Source: JAVBKP01 sp031553975 (GTDB taxonomy: Bacteria; Bacillota; Clostridia; Peptostreptococcales; Anaerovoracaceae). Taken from it: a stretch of DNA of 9,149 bases. The notes beneath the pieces are model-generated. The model worked only from the letters and a program-made list of their open reading frames with translations. It did not search any database and was not told where the DNA came from. The position numbers and the translations under genes are program-made. The stretch lies in contig JAVBKP010000067.1 in the NCBI GenBank assembly GCA_031553975.1, forward strand, positions 1 through 9,149, written 5' to 3'. Positions 6,882-9,149 of the stretch are shown in pieces; the stretch's first letter is position 1, and every line of letters begins with the position of its first letter.

Positions 6882-7079
6882 TTATACTACAAACGCAGCC
6901 TCAAATACAGCTTTAACCTTAGTTTTGAATGTATCCGTCTTGATGGCCTTGTAGCCTCCAACGATTAGATCAACTATCATTAGCCCTACAAACATAAAAA
7001 TGAGATCCCATTCAAGGACTGCCACCATAGTTGCTAGGCTCTTAACTCCTGATATAACTCCGTGTTGTAATATTCCCAT
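6882..7079 (-). CDS. Holin-like small membrane protein, possibly truncated
   Basis: This 65-residue protein has one strong membrane span (about 25-44, LIFMFVGLMIVDLIVGGYKA). The central Asp and following Gly-Lys-Ala region resemble the DyxTGxxKA stretch of phage holin family 4 (toxin secretion/phage lysis holins). Those proteins are usually around twice as long, with further spans and an SxxGxxG/KK segment after this point. Here the protein stops after KTKVKAVFEAAFVV. It follows the endolysin gene by eight bases, so a lysis role fits. The order endolysin then holin is less usual. A real short holin or a truncated gene are both possible. Confidence 0.65.
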   Translation of the reverse strand: MGILQHGVISGVKSLATMVAVLEWDLIFMFVGLMIVDLIVGGYKAIKTDTFKTKVKAVFEAAFVV

Positions 7080-7087
7080 ATGTATCC

Positions 7088-7519
7088 CTACTTCCTAGTC
7101 CTATAATCAAAATCTGACTGCACCTTACGGCTGTCAAGGTGGATAAAGGTGTCGTAAAACCCCACACCACCACCTAATCCCTTTTCTTTGCAAATCATAT
7201 GCCAGTAACTGCGCATATTTTTTAGCCATGTCTCTTTAACGTCTCTGCTGGCCGTCATAATCTCCTGTGGAATAGCTATATCTGTCGCTATACCTGTAAG
7301 ATGCTGTGAGCCTTTTACCCCGCCCACAGCCTTATTGTGAACCGTGCATCGGTGCCCACAATTCACTTTCAATGTCTTGCCCGAGTGGTCACGGATTTTT
7401 TGCAATAGTTCCATCTGTAGGTCTACTTCTTTGGTGCCTGGGATGGCTTTACAGCCACATTTGCATGTGAGCTCTGATACTTTGAAGTTCTTTGTGTCTT
7501 TTAGATTTTTGTAAATCAT
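7088..7519 (-). CDS. Phage endolysin, peptidase M15 (D-Ala-D-Ala carboxypeptidase-like)
   Basis: A 143-residue zinc peptidase of the Peptidase_M15_3/VanY-like group, expected to cut peptidoglycan peptides at phage lysis. The visible family features are FKVSELTCKCGC (12-23), GHRCTVHNKAVGG (55-67), then SQHLTGIATDI with zinc ligands His73 and Asp80, and FIHLDSR with His127 and Asp129. It has no signal peptide and no separate wall-binding domain, which fits a holin-dependent lysin. The start at 7519 has AAAGGA six bases upstream. Two terminators lie just upstream, so transcription from the phage late genes would have to pass them or begin in between; I saw no clear promoter there. Confidence 0.9.
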   Translation of the reverse strand: MIYKNLKDTKNFKVSELTCKCGCKAIPGTKEVDLQMELLQKIRDHSGKTLKVNCGHRCTVHNKAVGGVKGSQHLTGIATDIAIPQEIMTASRDVKETWLKNMRSYWHMICKEKGLGGGVGFYDTFIHLDSRKVQSDFDYRTRK

Positions 7520-7547
7520 ACTTTGTCCTTTCTTGCCTTTGAGGCAT

Positions 7548-7575
7548 TAAAAAAGAGAGCCATGATTGGCTCTCT
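7548..7575 (-). terminator. Rho-independent terminator upstream of the endolysin gene
   Basis: On the minus strand AGAGAGCC, a 6-base loop and GGCTCTCT (7575-7554) form a perfect 8-bp stem followed at once by a T-run (7553-7550). It ends transcripts coming from the membrane-protein gene at 7647-8048. Confidence 0.85.
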
Positions 7576-7600
7576 AAACTGTTTAACAAATAAATAATAT

Positions 7601-7624
7601 AAAAGGCGCCATATTGGCACTCTT
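7601..7624 (-). terminator. Second, proximal terminator after the membrane-protein gene
   Basis: On the minus strand AAGAGTGCCA-ATA-TGGCGCCTTTT folds into a stem with six strong pairs, one of them G-T, and a T-rich 3' end. It lies 23 bases after the stop at 7647. Together with 7548-7575 it makes a tandem terminator. Confidence 0.6.
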
Positions 7625-7646
7625 ATATATAGATAGTTTGCCGTTA

Positions 7647-8048
7647 TTAAATTATTTGATATCCAATAAATACTATCCAAATAGATGCAAAGCTCAACGG
7701 TAGAAAAACATCTATTTTCCATCTCGTATGAGATATATTCTTAATTTTTCTAAGCCTATTCTCATCTTTGCGTGCTTTTCGATCATGAATGTATTTATCC
7801 AACGGCATTACTTCACTCAGATCATTATAGTAGTAGTCTACCACCTTAGCCCTTGCCGATATTACTGTGAACCCTACTAAAAGTTGAATCAATGCTATTA
7901 TAGAAATAAAAGCATTAACAAATGGATCCTTGTCAAAAGTTATTGCACCCGCACTAATCATGACTGATTGAGAAGCTAAAAACACGCCCCTATACGCTTG
8001 TAGCAGTGAGTTGTTTACGTTATACCTCTCCGTATTCTTCTGTTTCAA
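7647..8048 (-). CDS. Uncharacterised membrane protein, moron-like gene inside the prophage
   Basis: A 133-residue protein with a probable weak span at about 22-38, a strong span at about 43-65, a charged cytoplasmic stretch (85-112, rich in Lys and Arg) and a C-terminal span at about 113-131. I do not recognise the family. The only sensible start is TTG at 8048, preceded by a strong AGGAGG five bases away; the ATG inside that leader is out of frame. The gene has its own promoter (8083-8111) and two terminators downstream, so it is an isolated transcription unit set between phage tail and lysis genes. That layout is typical of lysogenic-conversion or superinfection-exclusion genes. The function is unknown, and this context is inference. 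Confidence 0.72.
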   Translation of the reverse strand: MKQKNTERYNVNNSLLQAYRGVFLASQSVMISAGAITFDKDPFVNAFISIIALIQLLVGFTVISARAKVVDYYYNDLSEVMPLDKYIHDRKARKDENRLRKIKNISHTRWKIDVFLPLSFASIWIVFIGYQII

Positions 8049-8082
8049 ATCATCCTCCTAATAGCATTATTTTATGCTTCCA

Positions 8083-8111
8083 ATCATACCATTAAATGTT
8101 ATTTAACTCAA
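8083..8111 (-). promoter_or_regulatory. SigA-type promoter of the membrane-protein gene
   Basis: On the minus strand TTGAGT (8111-8106) and TATGAT (8088-8083) are separated by exactly 17 bases, 34 bases before the TTG start. A short dyad (AGCAT/ATGCT, 8063-8078) lies between the promoter and the ribosome site and could be a minor operator. Confidence 0.68.
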
Positions 8112-8124
8112 CTAGTGTTTCTAC

Positions 8125-8147
8125 TTATTAAAAGCAGCTTTTAATAA
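8125..8147. terminator. AT-rich 10-bp hairpin between the XkdX-like gene and the membrane-protein gene
   Basis: TTATTAAAAG (8125-8134), loop CAG, and the exact complement (8138-8147). It lies seven bases beyond the stop of the 66-residue tail gene. There is no U-tract on the minus strand after the stem, so it may be a weak terminator or a 3'-end stabiliser. Confidence 0.45.
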
Positions 8148-8154
8148 ATTTCTA

Positions 8155-8355
8155 CTATGCATCTACTAAATTTTCTGGGCAAGGCGTCCCCATTAACTCG
8201 ACGTATCGTTCTTTGGTTACTTTACCGATTTCGACATCTTCCATTGCAAGGTATTCGACTTGCTCCTTTTTATCGTGTCCTATGATTTCACCAGATTTTT
8301 TTGTTCCCTCTTTTATGAGCCGCCAGTAACTACGGCTAATTGGTGATATGTGCAT
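8155..8355 (-). CDS. XkdX-like small phage tail-region protein
   Basis: A 66-residue protein. YWRLIKEGTKKSGEI near the N-terminus and the EYLAMEDVEIGKVTKERYVELMG segment match the pattern of XkdX-type proteins encoded just after tail-fibre genes in PBSX-like and many clostridial prophages. The C-terminal part resembles the XkdX repeat in which a short helix precedes I/VTxEqYxEitG. The start at 8355 is one base after the preceding stop. Its GGAGG ribosome site lies inside the last codons of that gene, so the two are translated together. The exact role is not known even for XkdX. Confidence 0.65.
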   Translation of the reverse strand: MHISPISRSYWRLIKEGTKKSGEIIGHDKKEQVEYLAMEDVEIGKVTKERYVELMGTPCPENLVDA

Positions 8356-8356
8356 T

Positions 8357-8686
8357 TTATCTACCCTCCATCATTTCATAAATTTCTATAATTGCAGCAT
8401 CTTGTGCTACTTGCACTTCGTATTGATTTATAATTGCTAAATCTGCATTATCCAGTGTTCTCTTTAATTCTCCATTTTCAATCAACGCAAAGTTTGCAAT
8501 TTCAACCGAAGTAAGATTTTGCCCGTAATTTCCTGCTAATACACGTTGCTCGAATCCTTGCGGTATGTCGTCTACTTCTATGAATCCTGTCTGCTCTGTA
8601 TAACCACAAACCTCATATGTTGACATGTTTTGGGCAATCAATCTAAAATCTTGTGGCTGATTATCTATATTTGTAACAATTAGCAT
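8357..8686 (-). CDS. Small phage tail-region protein (position of XkdW), unknown function
   Basis: A 109-residue soluble, acidic protein (MLIVTNIDNQPQDFRL at the start, IIEIYEMMEGR at the end). No family is recognised with certainty. Its place between a tail-fibre end and an XkdX-like gene, and its length, match the XkdW-type genes of PBSX-like phages. I chose the ATG at 8686 because GGAGG lies six bases upstream. A longer TTG start at 8704 would place that ribosome site inside the gene. The start overlaps the stop of the LamG fragment (ATGCTAA), so the two were once translationally coupled. Confidence 0.75.
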   Translation of the reverse strand: MLIVTNIDNQPQDFRLIAQNMSTYEVCGYTEQTGFIEVDDIPQGFEQRVLAGNYGQNLTSVEIANFALIENGELKRTLDNADLAIINQYEVQVAQDAAIIEIYEMMEGR

Positions 8687-8870
8687 CCTGCACCTCCATT
8701 CCAAAGGCTATTAATTTCATCTACAGTTAAATCACGCGTAAACACTCTAGTCATATCAATTTTTCCTCTAAATGGTTTGCCAAATGTTCTATCCATATAT
8801 CCATAATCATATGCACCATTCGCCCCTAAATAAAAACCATAGTTATCCAATATTGGTACATTTGTAGAAT
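8680..8870 (-). pseudogene. C-terminal fragment of a LamG-like (concanavalin-fold) phage tail-fibre protein
   Basis: In this minus-strand frame, from about 8870 to the TAA at 8682-8680, the translation includes NYGFYLGANGAYDYGYMDRTFG and KIDMTRVFTRDLTVDEINSLWN. The latter is the usual end of a LamG/jelly-roll carbohydrate-binding domain (IDxxRIYnRALsxdEIxxLy). The upstream part of the gene is missing: the next bases upstream encode a tape-measure protein in a different frame. The fragment has no start codon or ribosome site. It is therefore the surviving 3' end of a tail-fibre or baseplate-lectin gene, left by a deletion. The normal stop-start overlap with the next gene is preserved. Confidence 0.7.
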
Positions 8871-9101
8871 TAACCCTAGCTGTTGCGCCCTTAATGTCAA
8901 TTCTGTGATTCCTTTTGAACCCGAGTCTAATAATGGTGCGAGGTCTCCATAGCTTTTTCCAAAAAGGTCATTTGCAATGGCATTTCTCTTGTTTATATCT
9001 TCCATATCAGCTAGCCCAGTTCTATACCTCTGTAGAAAATGACGAAAAGAAACGGACCATCGAAGTTTTGGATTCAATATCCTTTTAATCATCAATTTCA
9101 A
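8826..9101 (-). pseudogene. Fragment of a phage tail tape-measure protein
   Basis: The open frame runs from a TTG at 9101 to a stop at 8826. The segment LADMEDINKRNAIANDLFGKSYGDLAPLLDSGSKGITEL is characteristic of tape-measure (TMP) proteins, which set tail length and are normally many hundreds of residues long. TMP similarity ends near LGLI (about 8870). The remaining residues are an out-of-frame reading of the LamG fragment. The first 25 or so residues (RILNPKLRWSVSFRHFLQ) do not look like TMP, so the left side may also be rearranged. There is no convincing ribosome site at the TTG. I treat it as a relic. Confidence 0.68.
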
Positions 9102-9121
9102 AGTGGCGATAAAGTGGCGAT
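9100..9121. repeat. Tandem 11-bp direct repeat
   Basis: AAAGTGGCGAT occurs twice back to back (9100-9110 and 9111-9121), followed by AAA. It lies at the edge of the TMP fragment, close to where the TMP similarity fades. It might mark a rearrangement or protein-binding iterons; there is too little sequence to decide. Confidence 0.4.
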
Positions 9122-9149
9122 AAATAAAAATACACCTTTTAGCAAAATA

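Noticed and set aside
7516..7722. 68-residue minus-strand frame ending in MALFFNASKARKDKV, whose stop overlaps the endolysin start (ATGA)
   Set aside because: It runs through the 3' end of the membrane-protein gene and both terminators and has no ribosome site. The 15-codon tail beginning at the ATG inside the terminator stem is probably chance, although the ATGA overlap is suggestive.
8970..9087. Plus-strand frame ending in ENDEKKRTIEVLDSISF and a TAA
   Set aside because: It reads like a protein end, but the same bases encode the TMP fragment on the other strand for most of its length and no start is visible. It is worth remembering only if the right flank turns out to hold a plus-strand gene.

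Overview
The window is AT-rich DNA with strong AGGAGG-type ribosome binding sites, Gram-positive promoter boxes and Firmicutes-type proteins. It most likely comes from a low-GC Clostridia-like bacterium; the genus cannot be read from the sequence.

Region 1 (1-1998) has two divergent units. Leftward, an ECF sigma factor (SigV-like, stop at 177) is followed by the first 44 codons of a probable RsiV-type anti-sigma gene running off the left edge. A TAAAAC-N17-CGTCTA element upstream looks like an autoregulatory ECF promoter. Rightward, a housekeeping-type promoter drives a full-length MsmX/UgpC-type sugar ABC transporter ATPase with no permease or binding-protein gene beside it.

Region 2 (2031-5632) holds a small zinc-ribbon protein whose stop overlaps the start of an 1121-residue hybrid histidine kinase. 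The kinase has two tandem substrate-binding-type sensor domains, one clear membrane span, a complete kinase core, a first receiver lacking the phospho-acceptor Asp, and a canonical second receiver.

Region 3 (5633-6149) has no supportable gene. It contains two strong hairpins between the convergent kinase and hicBA transcripts.

Region 4 (6150 to the right edge, all leftward) is prophage material. In transcription order it holds a tape-measure fragment joined out of frame to a LamG-like tail-fibre end, two small tail-region genes (the second XkdX-like), a membrane protein with its own promoter and two terminators (a moron-like cassette), an M15 endolysin, a short holin-like protein and a hicB-hicA toxin-antitoxin pair with its own promoter. 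The tape-measure/LamG junction implies that the usual intervening tail genes are gone, so the prophage is probably defective while its accessory cassettes are intact. A perfect 28-bp palindrome lies upstream of the hicBA promoter and is unexplained.
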